From Oculatellaceae cyanobacterium Prado106 (GTDB lineage: Bacteria; Cyanobacteriota; Cyanobacteriia; Elainellales; Elainellaceae): 63,816 bases of DNA. The notes beneath the pieces were generated by a model, which worked only from the letters and a program-made list of their open reading frames with translations, did not search any database and was not told where the DNA came from. The DNA is taken from contig JALOOP010000012.1 in assembly GCA_025454315.1 (NCBI GenBank), forward strand, positions 1-63,816. The letters run 5' to 3'. The position numbers and the translations under genes are program-made. Positions 36,597-46,045 of this stretch are shown here, one piece after another. The stretch's first letter is position 1. Every line of letters starts with the position of its first letter.

Positions 36597-39002
36597 CTAA
36601 ACCGTCGCTTCCTCCGGCAATCCTGCCCTCATTCGACTGAGATACCCAATCAAATTCTCCATTTGCTGATCCGCCTTGAGGATGCCCAAACCGCGCACCG
36701 TCACCTTTCCAGGCATATAGACAAAGCGCGACTTGAGATGCTCCGGCAGCTTGTCCTTAAGCAGATTCCAGGCGGGTTCTTCCATGGGCGTTTCCAGAAG
36801 AATATGCTGTTTGCCTTCTGGTTTGATCCGGCTGAAGCCCAGCGTTTTGGCCATTTGCTTCAGTTCCATGACACAGAGCAACTGCTTGGCTGCACTCGGC
36901 AGGGGGCCATAGCGATCGCCCCAATCCGCCGCAATTTGCTCCAACTCCCATTTGCTCTGGGCTGCCGCGACCGCCCGATAGGCACTCATCTTTTGATCCA
37001 AATCGGGAATATAGTCCGCTGGAATAAATGCCGTCAGGTTGAGATCGATTTGGGTATCGTCCACCTGGGGAATTTCCTGACCGCGAATTTCCTTGATCGC
37101 TTCTTCCAACATTTCCATATACAGGTCAAAGCCGATCGCATCCATCTGCCCCGACTGTTCCGCGCCCAGCAGATTGCCCACCCCGCGAATTTCCATATCC
37201 CGCACCGCCAGTTGATAGCCCGATCCCAACTGCGTAAATTCCTGAATGGCGCGCAGCCGTTGCCTTGCCGTATCCGTCAACTGACTTTGCTTCGGATAAA
37301 ACAACCAGGCATGAGCCTGAATTCCTGATCTCCCCACCCGTCCCCGCAGTTGGTAAAGCTGCGATAACCCAAACTTTTGCGCGTCTTCAATCAAAATCGT
37401 ATTCACCCGAGGAATATCCAATCCCGATTCAATGATCGTGGTACAAACCAGAATATCCGCGTCCCCGTTGCTAAAGGTGAGCATTGTCGCTTCCAGTTCA
37501 CCTTCCTGCATTTGTCCATGGGCGATCGCCAATCTCGCTCCCGGCACCATCTCCCGCAGTTTCGTCGAAGTTTCCTCAATGCCCTCCACCCGAGGCACCA
37601 CATAAAACACCTGTCCGCCCCGATCTAACTCCTGGCGAATCGCCGTCCGCACCATTTCCGTATCGTAGGGCGAAAGATGGGTTTTAATCGCACGACGAGA
37701 AGGCGGCGGCGTGGTGATCAAGCTCATTTCCCGCACCCCCGACAGAGCCATGTAGAGCGTCCGAGGAATCGGCGTGGCGCTCAGCGTCAGGACATCGACA
37801 TGGGTTTTGAGGGATTTGATTTTTTCCTTTTGGTTCACCCCAAAGCGCTGCTCCTCGTCCACCACCAGCAGCCCCAAATCTTTCAACACCACCCCTTTCC
37901 CCAAAAGCTGATGGGTACCCACCACCACATCCATTTCTCCGGTGGCTAAGCGCTTTTGGATTTCCTTGCGTTCCTCAGCGGTACGGAAGCGATTCAGCAG
38001 ACCCACCTGAATCGGGTAGGGCGAAAAGCGTTCCTTCAGGGTGTGGTAATGCTGCTGCGTCAAAATCGTCGTCGGAGCCAAAAGCGCCACCTGTTTGCCA
38101 GCGGTCACCGCTTTAAAGATCGCTCGCAGTGCCACCTCGGTTTTGCCAAAGCCGACATCGCCGCAGACCAGGCGATCCATAGGGCGATCGCTCTCCATAT
38201 CCCGCTTCACATCCTGCACCGCCTTCAACTGATCGGCAGTCGGCTGATAGGGAAAGGAATCCTCCAGTTCCTGCTGCCAGGGCATGTCCACCGGGTAAGT
38301 GTAGCCCTGTTGCTGCGCCCGTTGAGCATAGAGCTTGAGCAGATCCACGGCCACTTTTTTGATGGCATTGCGGACTTTGCCCTTGGTTTTTTCCCAGGCT
38401 TTGCCCGACATTTTGTTGAGTTCTGGGATGCGATCGCCCGCCCCCCGAAACCGCGACAGCGAACCCACCTGATCCGCCGCCACCCGCAGCAAGCCATCCG
38501 CGTACTGCAACACCAGATATTCCCGAGTTTCCTGGTTAATCGTCAGGCTCTCCAACCGGAGAAATTTGCCCACGCCATGGTTGCGATGCACGACAAAATC
38601 GCCCACATGCAGCTTCGTCGGATCAACTTGCTTCGAGGTCGCCTGTCGCCGCTTGCGGACATAGCTCGGCGTTGCCAAAGAATGCTGCCCAAAAAACTCG
38701 CGATCGGTCACCACCACCAGCCGAAAGGTGGGCAGGATAAACCCTTCCAGTTCCGCCAACCCCGAATACTTGACCGCCACCGGAATCCGCTGCGCCTGGA
38801 GTTTGTCAATGGCCAAAAAGTCCCGAGGATTGGGCACAAACTGCGCCGGACAGTCATGCTCCTGCAACAGCGCCACCGACCGAGAAGGCTGCGCCGAAAC
38901 CAACCAGATAGAGAAATGGCGATCGCGCTCCTGCCGCAGGGTTTCCGCCAACCGGGCAAACTGATGGGGCACCGCAGGCACCGGACGGCTAGCCAAATTC
39001 AT
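36597..39002 (-). CDS. mfd: Transcription-repair coupling factor, C-terminal part (D3 to D7)
   Basis: 801 residues, from the D3 region onward: D3 ([20 protein letters not shown]), RNA-polymerase-interacting domain ([20 protein letters not shown], about 130-200), RecG-like translocase with Walker [20 protein letters not shown] box [26 protein letters not shown], and motif VI GRVGRSG, then the C-terminal UvrA-masking D7 domain. It frees stalled RNA polymerase using ATP. The ATG at 39002 overlaps the stop of the upstream ORF, which encodes the rest of Mfd, by 4 bp (ATGA). The split lies in the linker before D3, so both halves keep whole domains. Confidence 0.93.
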   Translation of the reverse strand: MNLASRPVPAVPHQFARLAETLRQERDRHFSIWLVSAQPSRSVALLQEHDCPAQFVPNPRDFLAIDKLQAQRIPVAVKYSGLAELEGFILPTFRLVVVTDREFFGQHSLATPSYVRKRRQATSKQVDPTKLHVGDFVVHRNHGVGKFLRLESLTINQETREYLVLQYADGLLRVAADQVGSLSRFRGAGDRIPELNKMSGKAWEKTKGKVRNAIKKVAVDLLKLYAQRAQQQGYTYPVDMPWQQELEDSFPYQPTADQLKAVQDVKRDMESDRPMDRLVCGDVGFGKTEVALRAIFKAVTAGKQVALLAPTTILTQQHYHTLKERFSPYPIQVGLLNRFRTAEERKEIQKRLATGEMDVVVGTHQLLGKGVVLKDLGLLVVDEEQRFGVNQKEKIKSLKTHVDVLTLSATPIPRTLYMALSGVREMSLITTPPPSRRAIKTHLSPYDTEMVRTAIRQELDRGGQVFYVVPRVEGIEETSTKLREMVPGARLAIAHGQMQEGELEATMLTFSNGDADILVCTTIIESGLDIPRVNTILIEDAQKFGLSQLYQLRGRVGRSGIQAHAWLFYPKQSQLTDTARQRLRAIQEFTQLGSGYQLAVRDMEIRGVGNLLGAEQSGQMDAIGFDLYMEMLEEAIKEIRGQEIPQVDDTQIDLNLTAFIPADYIPDLDQKMSAYRAVAAAQSKWELEQIAADWGDRYGPLPSAAKQLLCVMELKQMAKTLGFSRIKPEGKQHILLETPMEEPAWNLLKDKLPEHLKSRFVYMPGKVTVRGLGILKADQQMENLIGYLSRMRAGLPEEATV

Positions 39003-40318
39003 GCCGTTCGATACAGCCGTTCAAAGGGTTCCAGCGACTGCATCGACTCGTCAAAGGAATGATGCACCTTGGGCAACAGAGCCGCTACTTCCTGCCAATG
39101 TTCCTCCGCATTCTCAGACCAGCGATCGCCATGCGCCCGACACTGTTCCGGCTCATCCACCGCAATCAACGTGTTCGCCGGCAAGTAATCCAAAAGCGAC
39201 GCCGGATGCTCAAAGGCCACGCCCAGAAATCGCCGCATTCCCTCCAGGGTTGTCCCTGTTTGAAGCTGTTCCTGTTCCTCCGCTGAAAGGGGCAGTGAGG
39301 CGATCGATTGATCTGCCGCTAGATCCAGCAGCCGTTGGGCAATGATGGGACTAAAGGAAGTGGTCGTCAGGGTGAGGCGCGTGATGCTGTCGAGCGATCG
39401 CTGTGTGGCCGGGTCAAACTCCCGGATCTGATCCAACTCATCGCCAAACAACTCCAGCCGCACCGGAAGCTCCGCCGCCACCGGAAACACATCAATAATG
39501 TCCCCCCGACGGCTCCACTGTCCTTCCGTTTCCACCAGCGAAACCCGCTCATAGCCCAAATTCGCCAACCGATGGCTAAACGCTTCAAGATCCAGATCCA
39601 TCCCCTTATTCAGGGTGAAACAATAGGGCGAAAAGGCGGCGATCGGCGGCAAATGAGGCTGCAAAGCGCGTTCCGTGGTGACGATCGCCATCCCCTGACG
39701 AGCCATCGAAATCAAATTCCCCGAGTTCCCAACAGGATTTCCAGCGGCATTTCCAGCGGCATTTCCAGCGGCATTTCCAGCGGCATTTCCAGCAGAACTC
39801 CCCTGGGAACTGCTATTCGAGATTCCATTAGAACTTCCATTGGAGCTTCCATTGGCACTGCCCTTGGAACTCCCAACAGAGCTTCCACTAGAGCTTCCAT
39901 TAGGACTCCCATTGGAGCTTCCGCTAGAACTGCCATTGGAACGGCTCCCGGAATCGCCCTGGTTCGCCTTCCCCACCCCCATCCCCAACAAATCGGCCAA
40001 AACCTGAAGCTGCCCCCAGGTCATTTCCGCCTCGGGATCAAACGGTTCATAGGGCGAAGCTTCCGAAGTGGGATAGAAATGCACCGTCTGCCACCCCATC
40101 GCCTCCACCTGCGCCGCCCATCGCCCCGCCTCCTCCAGCGTCGCCGTCACAATCAACAAAGGCCGCTCCTGCGCCTGTGCCAATGTCGAAGCCACCAACC
40201 CTTTAGGAATCCGCGCCAACCCATTGAGGCTGAGCGATCGCTGCTGGTTCAACTTGGCCAGCAGTTCGGCAGTGAGGGGCGATCGGCTGAGGGCACGGGG
40301 GATGGAGGAGAAAGCCAT
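38999..40318 (-). CDS. mfd: Transcription-repair coupling factor, N-terminal UvrB-homology part
   Basis: 439 residues from ATG 40318; an open frame runs upstream but only through repeat DNA. It holds the D1a-D2-D1b module that resembles UvrB and recruits Uvr[87 protein letters not shown] and [21 protein letters not shown] Ser/Gly/Asn-rich insertion of about 80 residues (including AGNA repeats) interrupts it near residues 125-205. It ends [10 protein letters not shown]-stop, where normal Mfd continues into D3. Just upstream of the start is a CCCTTTC-type array. Confidence 0.88.
   Translation of the reverse strand: MAFSSIPRALSRSPLTAELLAKLNQQRSLSLNGLARIPKGLVASTLAQAQERPLLIVTATLEEAGRWAAQVEAMGWQTVHFYPTSEASPYEPFDPEAEMTWGQLQVLADLLGMGVGKANQGDSGSRSNGSSSGSSNGSPNGSSSGSSVGSSKGSANGSSNGSSNGISNSSSQGSSAGNAAGNAAGNAAGNAAGNPVGNSGNLISMARQGMAIVTTERALQPHLPPIAAFSPYCFTLNKGMDLDLEAFSHRLANLGYERVSLVETEGQWSRRGDIIDVFPVAAELPVRLELFGDELDQIREFDPATQRSLDSITRLTLTTTSFSPIIAQRLLDLAADQSIASLPLSAEEQEQLQTGTTLEGMRRFLGVAFEHPASLLDYLPANTLIAVDEPEQCRAHGDRWSENAEEHWQEVAALLPKVHHSFDESMQSLEPFERLYRTA
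39733..39960 (-). repeat. In-frame repeat inside mfd
   Basis: At 39737-39795 five 12-bp units (GCTGGAAATGCC on the coding strand) encode A-G-N-A. From there to about 39955 related 15-bp units encode S-S-N-G-S. The array keeps the reading frame. Confidence 0.85.
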
Positions 40319-40480
40319 GGCGAAGAAGGGCGAAAGGGGAAGGGCGAAAGGGGAAGGGCGAAAGGGGAAGGGTGAAAGGGGAAGGGCGAAAGGGGAAGGG
40401 CGAAAGGCGAAAGGGGGGTGTGGCTGAACTTTTCTTGGGTTCCTTTCCCCTTGTCCCTTTCCCCTTTCGCCCTTCCATTC
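40319..40480. repeat. GGGCGAAAGG array at the mfd start
   Basis: GAAGGGCGAAAGG units at 40322-40411 and an opposed CCCCTTT run at 40445-40475. The array begins directly at the base before the mfd ATG (reverse strand). Confidence 0.85.
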
Positions 40481-40647
40481 CTTGCCTAATGACCAGGAAA
40501 ACTCTCGGGTCATGCGGGGAAACATTAACCTATTTTAGTGGGGAATTGCGGGCTAGGTGGGCATGTTCCTAGAGAATCAGTCTTCCTGTGTCGCGTTCGT
40601 CTACCATTAAACTTACTGCATTCCCTTACCTAACCCCGAATTCTCTC

Positions 40648-41937
40648 ATGACCACCGATATTCTGATTGTTTTGGTTTTAACGATCGCCAATGGGATTTT
40701 CTCTATGTCGGAGATGGCGGTCGTTTCATCTCGGAAGGTGCGGCTGCAGGAGTTGGCGGAACGGGGGGATGCAAAAGCTAGATCAGCGCTGGAGTTGGCC
40801 AATTCGCCGAATCGCTTTTTGTCTACGGTGCAGGTGGGCATTACGCTGATTACGATTCTAACGGGGGTCTTCGGGGGCGCAACGCTGGCGGCTCCTTTGG
40901 CTAGTGCGATCGCCCAAATTCCCGGCTTGAGAGAGTCGAGTGGGGCGATCGCTCAAGGGTTAGTGGTCATCTTCATCACCTACCTGTCGCTGATTATTGG
41001 CGAACTAGTGCCCAAACGATTGGCCTTAAACAGTCCCGAACGGATTGCCACGCTAATCGCCATGCCGATGCGGTTGGTGGAAAAATTCACCTCGCCTATT
41101 GTTTGGTTTCTCAGCCTTTCGACAGATTTATTGCTGCGGCTCATGGGCGGACATCGCGCCTCGGACGAACCCCTGATTACCGAAGAAGAGATCAAGGTTC
41201 TCATGCGACAAGGAACCGAAGCAGGCACCTTTGAAGCTGCCGAACAGGACATGATTGAGCGCGTCTTCAACCTGGGGGATGAACCTGTCAGTGCCATCAT
41301 CACGCCCCGGTTAGATATTGTCTGGCTCGACCTGAGTGATTCCGTTGAAATCAATCGCCAAAAGGTCACCGAAAGTCATCACAGTCGTTACCCGGTTTGC
41401 CAAGACAGCTTAGACAATGTTCTGGGAATTGTCCATGTCAAAGATATTTGGGCGCAAGGGGCAGCCGGAAAACCCATCGATTTCACCCAAATCCTCCGAC
41501 AGCCGCTGTTTGTCGCCGAAAGCACCGATGCCCTCAAGGTCTTAGAACTCTTCAAAAAAACAGCCACCCAAATTGCCCTAGTCGCCAATGAATACGGTGT
41601 CACTCAAGGATTGGTAACCCTGAACGATGTTGTGGAAGTCATCATTGGAGATATTCCCTACGCCGGAGATGAAGAACCGGAAGCGGTACAGCGCGAGGAT
41701 GGTTCCTGGCTCGTCGATGGCATGATCTCTATTGACGAATTCAAGGAACTCTTGGACATCGAAGGATTACCCGGCGAAGAACGGGGCAATTATCAGACTT
41801 TAGGCGGATTTGTTATTACTCAATTAGGCCACATTCCCCGCACCTCCGATCACTTCATCTGGAAACAATTCCGCTTCGAGGTGGTAGATATGGACGGCAA
41901 TCGGGTGGATAAGATTTTGGTGGCACCTGTGCGGTAG
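40648..41937 (+). CDS. CNNM/CorC-type membrane protein with CBS pair
   Basis: 429 residues from ATG 40648. Residues 1-195: DUF21/CNNM transmembrane domain with about three to four spans (ILIVLVLTIANGIFSMSEM, VGITLITILTGVFGG, GLVVIFITYLSLIIGELVPK). Then a CBS pair (about 215-340: MIERVFNLGDEPVSAIITPR, VYANEYGVTQGLVTLND-like ending) and a C-terminal CorC_HlyC domain (about 355-429: REDGSWLVDGMISIDEFKEL). Members are implicated in Mg2+ or other divalent-cation transport; the old name hemolysin is misleading. It is divergent from mfd. Confidence 0.9.
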   Translation: MTTDILIVLVLTIANGIFSMSEMAVVSSRKVRLQELAERGDAKARSALELANSPNRFLSTVQVGITLITILTGVFGGATLAAPLASAIAQIPGLRESSGAIAQGLVVIFITYLSLIIGELVPKRLALNSPERIATLIAMPMRLVEKFTSPIVWFLSLSTDLLLRLMGGHRASDEPLITEEEIKVLMRQGTEAGTFEAAEQDMIERVFNLGDEPVSAIITPRLDIVWLDLSDSVEINRQKVTESHHSRYPVCQDSLDNVLGIVHVKDIWAQGAAGKPIDFTQILRQPLFVAESTDALKVLELFKKTATQIALVANEYGVTQGLVTLNDVVEVIIGDIPYAGDEEPEAVQREDGSWLVDGMISIDEFKELLDIEGLPGEERGNYQTLGGFVITQLGHIPRTSDHFIWKQFRFEVVDMDGNRVDKILVAPVR

Positions 41938-42410
41938 GTGGAAGGGGGGAAGAGGGAAAGGGGAAAGGGAGGACAAAGCATAAGCGCTTTTTTCCTGACA
42001 TTTCCCTACTGTGTACACACTAGTGTCGATCGGCTTTGCTTCGAGGTTTCCGCCCTCACTCTTCTAATTCTGGCTCCCAAGTTTGGCGGACTTTGAATTC
42101 GATGAATTTTCTGGGATCTCTCTATGAAAAATCCTTAGAAAACTCCTTGAAAGCTTGGCTTCCCCAAAGTTGGGCATTACCGCTAGGAAGGCAGATATCC
42201 AAAAATTTTCCAGATACCCACTCCGCTCTAGATATCTGAAAGGAAGGTTAAGATAATCCGGAAACTTTCCAGATAACTACCCTGTGAGGAATAATTTCTG
42301 GGAGGTTTTGGTAGACTTACCATTCATCTAACCTGCTCGAAGCTGACAGGTATGACGGGCATGGCAGGGTAAAATGATGGAGGTAAATCTTTTTTGTCAA
42401 GGAAACGGTT
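41938..42410. other. Spacer with short array and a decayed MITE
   Basis: GGGGAAA run at 41945-41970, MITE-like copy C at 42031-42170, and two direct copies of a TTTCCAGATA-containing word at about 42200 and 42265. No gene. Confidence 0.6.
42031..42170. mobile_element. MITE-like element, copy C (decayed)
   Basis: Left end GGCTTTGCTTCGAGG-TTTCCGCCCTC and following CACTCTTCTAATTCTGGCTC match copies A and B; CTTGGCTTCCCCAAAGTTGG near the right matches too, but the right terminal repeat is missing. Confidence 0.65.
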
Positions 42411-42617
42411 ATGAGGTTCAGCGTAACGCTAGATCGCGATGAAAATGGAGTTTGGGTTGTGGAGTGCCCCAGCATTCCAGGTTGCGTGAGTCAAGGTCAG
42501 ACCAAACAGGAAGCTCTTGAAAATATTAAGGATGCGATCGCCGCTTGTTTACAGGTTCGAGCAGAGCGTGGGATGCCGCTGACTGTAGAGACTTATCAGG
42601 TTGAGGTCGTAGCATAA
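42411..42617 (+). CDS. hicB: HicB-family antitoxin
   Basis: 68 residues. MRFSVTLDRDENGVWVVECP, then SIPGCVSQGQTKQEALENIK is the HicB partial RNase-H-like fold with the PGCxSQGxTxxEAxxNI motif. It binds and inhibits HicA; in this short form no separate DNA-binding domain follows. Its TAA stop shares one base with the ATG of hicA. The order is antitoxin before toxin. Confidence 0.92.
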   Translation: MRFSVTLDRDENGVWVVECPSIPGCVSQGQTKQEALENIKDAIAACLQVRAERGMPLTVETYQVEVVA

Positions 42618-42841
42618 TGGGTTCTGCTTTACCTGTCATGAGTGGACGCGAAGTCGTGCGTGTCTTGGAATCGTTAGGATGGGAGGCTGTACGGCAGACA
42701 GGTAGTCATATCATCATGACGAAAGACGAAGAAACTGCCACGCTTTCGGTTCCTGATCATCATGAAGTGTCAAAAAGAACTTTGCGAAGTTTAATTCGCA
42801 ATGCTGGGTTAACCGTAGAGGAATTTGTTGCTGCTAAGTAG
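42617..42841 (+). CDS. hicA: HicA-family mRNA interferase toxin
   Basis: 74 residues with the dsRBD-like HicA fold: MSGREVVRVLESLGWEAVRQ then TGSHIIMTKDEE containing the catalytic His in the GSH motif, and VPDHHEVSKRTLRSLIRNAG. It cleaves mRNA when freed from HicB. A start at the second Met (42638) would also be compatible with the family. Translationally coupled to hicB by a one-base overlap. Confidence 0.92.
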   Translation: MGSALPVMSGREVVRVLESLGWEAVRQTGSHIIMTKDEETATLSVPDHHEVSKRTLRSLIRNAGLTVEEFVAAK

Positions 42842-42919
42842 CTCGTGGAAAGCAAGCTAACGCCTTTCCTTTAGTCTTGTCCCCCGTAATCCGCTTGCAC
42901 CCGACCGTTTCAGATCTTT

Positions 42920-43102
42920 TTGTTAAATCCGAGAGGTTGTTTGCGGCAGGTTAGGCAAACCGTTAGTCTGCAGGTCTATTCCCAAGCGATTCACACCCAC
43001 TTTGCCCAGCATCTTAGTGCGGAGGAAGTGCGGGTTCTCATGCAGATCTGTCAAAAGTTGCTGAGCGCTCCAAACGCAGCGAAACAAATCTTGGATGAAT
43101 GA
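42920..43102 (+). pseudogene. Possible MarR-family C-terminal remnant
   Basis: A 60-residue ORF whose end, HFAQHLSAEEVRVLMQICQK, resembles the dimerisation tail of MarR regulators (LTPKG...F..LSxEExxxLxxLLxKL), preceded by LNPRG where MarR proteins have TPKG. The winged helix that should precede it is absent from the preceding bases, which are occupied by hicA. Probably a decayed fragment; low certainty. Confidence 0.35.
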
Positions 43103-43494
43103 TAGCGATGTTTCCACGCACCCTACCAGGATCTGGGAGATTCACCAACAGCATCCCTGTTATTCCACGTACCCTACATAGATCCTGGAAATTCGCTATT
43201 ACATCGGCGAATTAGCGGCGAATGAACCAGGGCAAAAATTCAGGGAGTGAAGCTAGTGAAACTTGTGGGTCTACAGCCGCCAAACAAATCAAAAATGGTA
43301 CTGTAGTAAAGACAGTCCAAAAAACAGAAACAGTCCAACAAGTTTTCTAATTGGTTTTCTAATTGGATTGTTATACAAATTACATCTGCACTGTCCGGAT
43401 ACTCGGTAAACTCGCTGAAAAGAATTCAAAGAGCAGATCCCCATCTCTCCCTTCCCCTTTTCCCCTTTCCCTTTCCCCCTTCCCCCAAATATCC
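43103..43494. other. Spacer before the EPS locus
   Basis: Contains two direct copies of a CACGYACCCTAC..AGGATCTGG word at about 43112 and 43160 (an inverted relative occurs at 24497-24520), then a CCCCTTT array at 43448-43485 that ends 9 bp before the first glycosyltransferase ATG. No gene. Confidence 0.6.
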
Positions 43495-44619
43495 ATGGAA
43501 CTCTACCTGTACGTCAGGCACTTTCCAGCAGAGGGCGATCGCCTGCATGATGGCATTGTCAAAGCGGTGCATGGGTTAGCTACTGGACTCGTCGCTGTGG
43601 GGGCAAAGGTCACCATTTTGTGCGAAAGTTCGGCGATCGCAGACAGTTCCCACCAAACCGACGCCGGATACCGGATTGAATGCTTTGCCAACCCGATTCA
43701 GCATCGTCCGGCTTTTCGATTGTCGGAGAGTTTAAAGTTTTACATTGCCAATTTGCCGCACCGTAGCCGCGTCATTCTCAACGGCATCCTGCATCCCAGC
43801 ATCTATGCTATGGCACAGTTGTGCCAACAATGCGGGGTGCCCTATATTGTGGCTCCCCATGATGTCTACAGCCCCGAGATGTTTCGCAAAAATCCCCATC
43901 TCAAATGGGTCTACTGGTACCTGTTTGAAAAGCGCACTCTCCAGCAAGCCAAAGCCGTGCAGCTTCTCGATCTGCGGCAGGAAAAATGGCTGCTGCGCCT
44001 CGGCATCCAAACCCCCTGTTTTGAAATCCCCAACGGCTTCAGCCCCGCTGATATTCTCCCGGACGACAGCCTGCGTTGGAATACCCAGGCCACGCCTCGG
44101 ATTTTGTTCTTTGGCCGTCTCGATGCTCACCACAAAGGACTCGATCGCCTCCTGGATGCCTTCCGCAAAGTCGTCAAGCTCACCGATGCCCAGTTGACCC
44201 TGCAAGGACCGGATCAGGGCGATCGCACTCGTCTGCAAAAACGTGCCCGTTCCATGGTGGCCAAAAATCAGGTCATTTTCCTGGAACCCGAGTATGAAAA
44301 ATCCCCGACAGCAGCGATCGCACCCTACGATATTTTCTGTCTCCCCTCCCGCTACGAAGGCTTTGGGCTATCGGCTCTAGAAGCCATGCTGGCCGGACGA
44401 GTATTATTGGTTTCCCAGTCGGCTGGGATTGCGCCCCATGTGCAGATGAGCGGCTGTGGTTTGGTTGTTAAACCAGAAGTGACTGCGATTAAATCTGGCC
44501 TACTGGAATTGCTACAACGTCGAGGGGAATGGCGATCGATGGGACTCCGGGGACGGCAGTATGCCCTGGAACAACTCAACTGGCAGCGCATTGGTGCCAA
44601 AGCATTGCGGCAATATTAA
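43495..44619 (+). CDS. GT4-family glycosyltransferase
   Basis: 374 residues from ATG 43495; an open frame upstream runs through repeat DNA. GT-B fold, retaining family 4: acceptor half about 1-190 (LHDGIVKAVHGLATGLVAVG, YIVAPHDVYSPEM), donor half with RILFFGRLDAHHKGLDRLL and the nucleotide-sugar E-x7-E motif in SRYEGFGLSALEAMLAG. It transfers a sugar from an activated donor to a lipid-linked glycan at the inner membrane. It opens a run of glycosyltransferase genes and is followed by a terminator, so it may be its own unit. Confidence 0.9.
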   Translation: MELYLYVRHFPAEGDRLHDGIVKAVHGLATGLVAVGAKVTILCESSAIADSSHQTDAGYRIECFANPIQHRPAFRLSESLKFYIANLPHRSRVILNGILHPSIYAMAQLCQQCGVPYIVAPHDVYSPEMFRKNPHLKWVYWYLFEKRTLQQAKAVQLLDLRQEKWLLRLGIQTPCFEIPNGFSPADILPDDSLRWNTQATPRILFFGRLDAHHKGLDRLLDAFRKVVKLTDAQLTLQGPDQGDRTRLQKRARSMVAKNQVIFLEPEYEKSPTAAIAPYDIFCLPSRYEGFGLSALEAMLAGRVLLVSQSAGIAPHVQMSGCGLVVKPEVTAIKSGLLELLQRRGEWRSMGLRGRQYALEQLNWQRIGAKALRQY

Positions 44620-44701
44620 GCGATTTCATCTGTGTTGCTTTGGTGAAGAAATGGGACGAACTAGACTTTGGTCAAGATTTGTCCTGAAACATCTCCGTAA
44701 A

Positions 44702-44745
44702 TGCCGTTAAGAGAAGCAAGACGATTGTCTCTTGACGGCAATTTT
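44702..44745 (+). terminator. Terminator after first glycosyltransferase
   Basis: TGCCGTTAAGAGA and TCTCTTGACGGCA pair with one mismatch around a 13-nt loop; ATTTT follows. Confidence 0.7.
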
Positions 44746-44830
44746 GACGACTAGGCAGCACCTCTGCCCCCTCATCCTTGCTGATCATCAAAGGCCGTCC
44801 AAGCCCCCTGCATCTCGCCGAGGAAATTTT

Positions 44831-46045
44831 ATGGCCGTTGTGGATTATGCCGCTTCCAGCCGTACCCCCACTCAAAATGCTCCCCTGCGCGTTCTATTTG
44901 TCAGCCATACCTATGTAGTGGGTGTCAACCAGGGGAAATTGACTGCGATCGCCCAACTCCCCCAAGTTCAGGTTGGATTACTTGCCCCCAGTAACTGGCA
45001 AGCCTCAGAATGGAATCGTCGTTTAATCGTTGAGCAGCCCCATGCTGCCATTCAGTTTTATTCCGCCCCCGTGCAGTTCAGTGGGCGCGGCGGTGCCCAT
45101 TTTTATGCTCCCTGGAAAATTTGGCAAGTCCTGCAAGATTTCCAGCCCGATGTGGTGCAGGTGGAAGAAGAAGTCTTTTCGCTCTGTGCGTTTCAATTTG
45201 CCATTTGGGCGAAATTGACCGGGAAAAAACTCGTGATCTTTGGCTGGGAAAATCAACCCCGACAGTTCCCCAAAGTTCGCCAATTTGTCCGGGATTTTGT
45301 GCTGAATAACGCCGCGCTCATCATTGCAGGCAACCAGGATGGCGCAAAGATTTTACGACAGTGGCAGTACGACGGCTGCATTGCAGTCATGCCCCAAATG
45401 GGCGTTGATCCCACCCTGTTCCAACCGCAGAAATCTCAGCAACGCTCATGGGTTCAGTCCGCGTTTTGCATTGGTTATCTGGGTCGTCTTGTCCCCGAGA
45501 AGGGCATTGATACGATCCTGACTGCTCTGCGATCGCTCAAAGATCAAGGATTAGCCTGTCGTCTGGTTCTCTGTGGCACCGGATCAGGAGAAGCCGAATT
45601 TCGACAACGGGCAGAAACGCTGGGAATCGCCGACCAAATTACCTGGAAAACGGCGATCGCCCATGAGCAAGTCCCCGAAGCGATCGCATCCTGGGATGTG
45701 TTGCTGCTGCCCTCCCGAACCACCGCCACCTGGAAAGAACAGTTTGGCCATGTCCTGATCGAAGCCATGGCCATGGGCATTCCCGTCGTAGGATCGGATT
45801 CTGGCGAAATCCCTAACGTGATTGGGCGATCGGATGTGGTCTTTCCAGAAGGCGACGACACCGCTTTAGCCAAGATTTTGCAGTGTCTGATCCGCGATCC
45901 CCAATGGCGGTCAGAGTTGCGAACCTATGGACTGAATCGAGTTCAGCAATGCTACACCCACGATCGCATCGCAGAACGGTTGATGTCCCTGTGGCAGCAG
46001 ATTCTCCAGCCTCCAGACCTTCAACATCCGGGAGGTCAGCCATGA
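44831..46045 (+). CDS. GT4-family glycosyltransferase
   Basis: 404 residues. ATG 44831 is chosen because GAGGAAATTTT precedes it and homology starts soon after (PLRVLFVSHTYVVGVNQGKL). Donor domain: IGYLGRLVPEKGIDTILTAL, then DVLLLPSRTTATWKEQFGHV with the E-x7-E in EQFGHVLIEAMAMG. A member of the EPS glycosyltransferase set; donor and acceptor are unknown. Its stop overlaps the next start (ATGA at 46042-46045), so the two are coupled. Confidence 0.9.
   Translation: MAVVDYAASSRTPTQNAPLRVLFVSHTYVVGVNQGKLTAIAQLPQVQVGLLAPSNWQASEWNRRLIVEQPHAAIQFYSAPVQFSGRGGAHFYAPWKIWQVLQDFQPDVVQVEEEVFSLCAFQFAIWAKLTGKKLVIFGWENQPRQFPKVRQFVRDFVLNNAALIIAGNQDGAKILRQWQYDGCIAVMPQMGVDPTLFQPQKSQQRSWVQSAFCIGYLGRLVPEKGIDTILTALRSLKDQGLACRLVLCGTGSGEAEFRQRAETLGIADQITWKTAIAHEQVPEAIASWDVLLLPSRTTATWKEQFGHVLIEAMAMGIPVVGSDSGEIPNVIGRSDVVFPEGDDTALAKILQCLIRDPQWRSELRTYGLNRVQQCYTHDRIAERLMSLWQQILQPPDLQHPGGQP

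Noticed and set aside
36663-39062. Long + strand ORFs across mfd (221 and 368 codons)
   Set aside because: Shadows of mfd; the - strand carries all the family motifs.
39335-40375. 346-codon + strand ORF
   Set aside because: Antisense to the mfd N-terminal part; Arg/Thr/Ile repeats reflect the underlying minisatellite.
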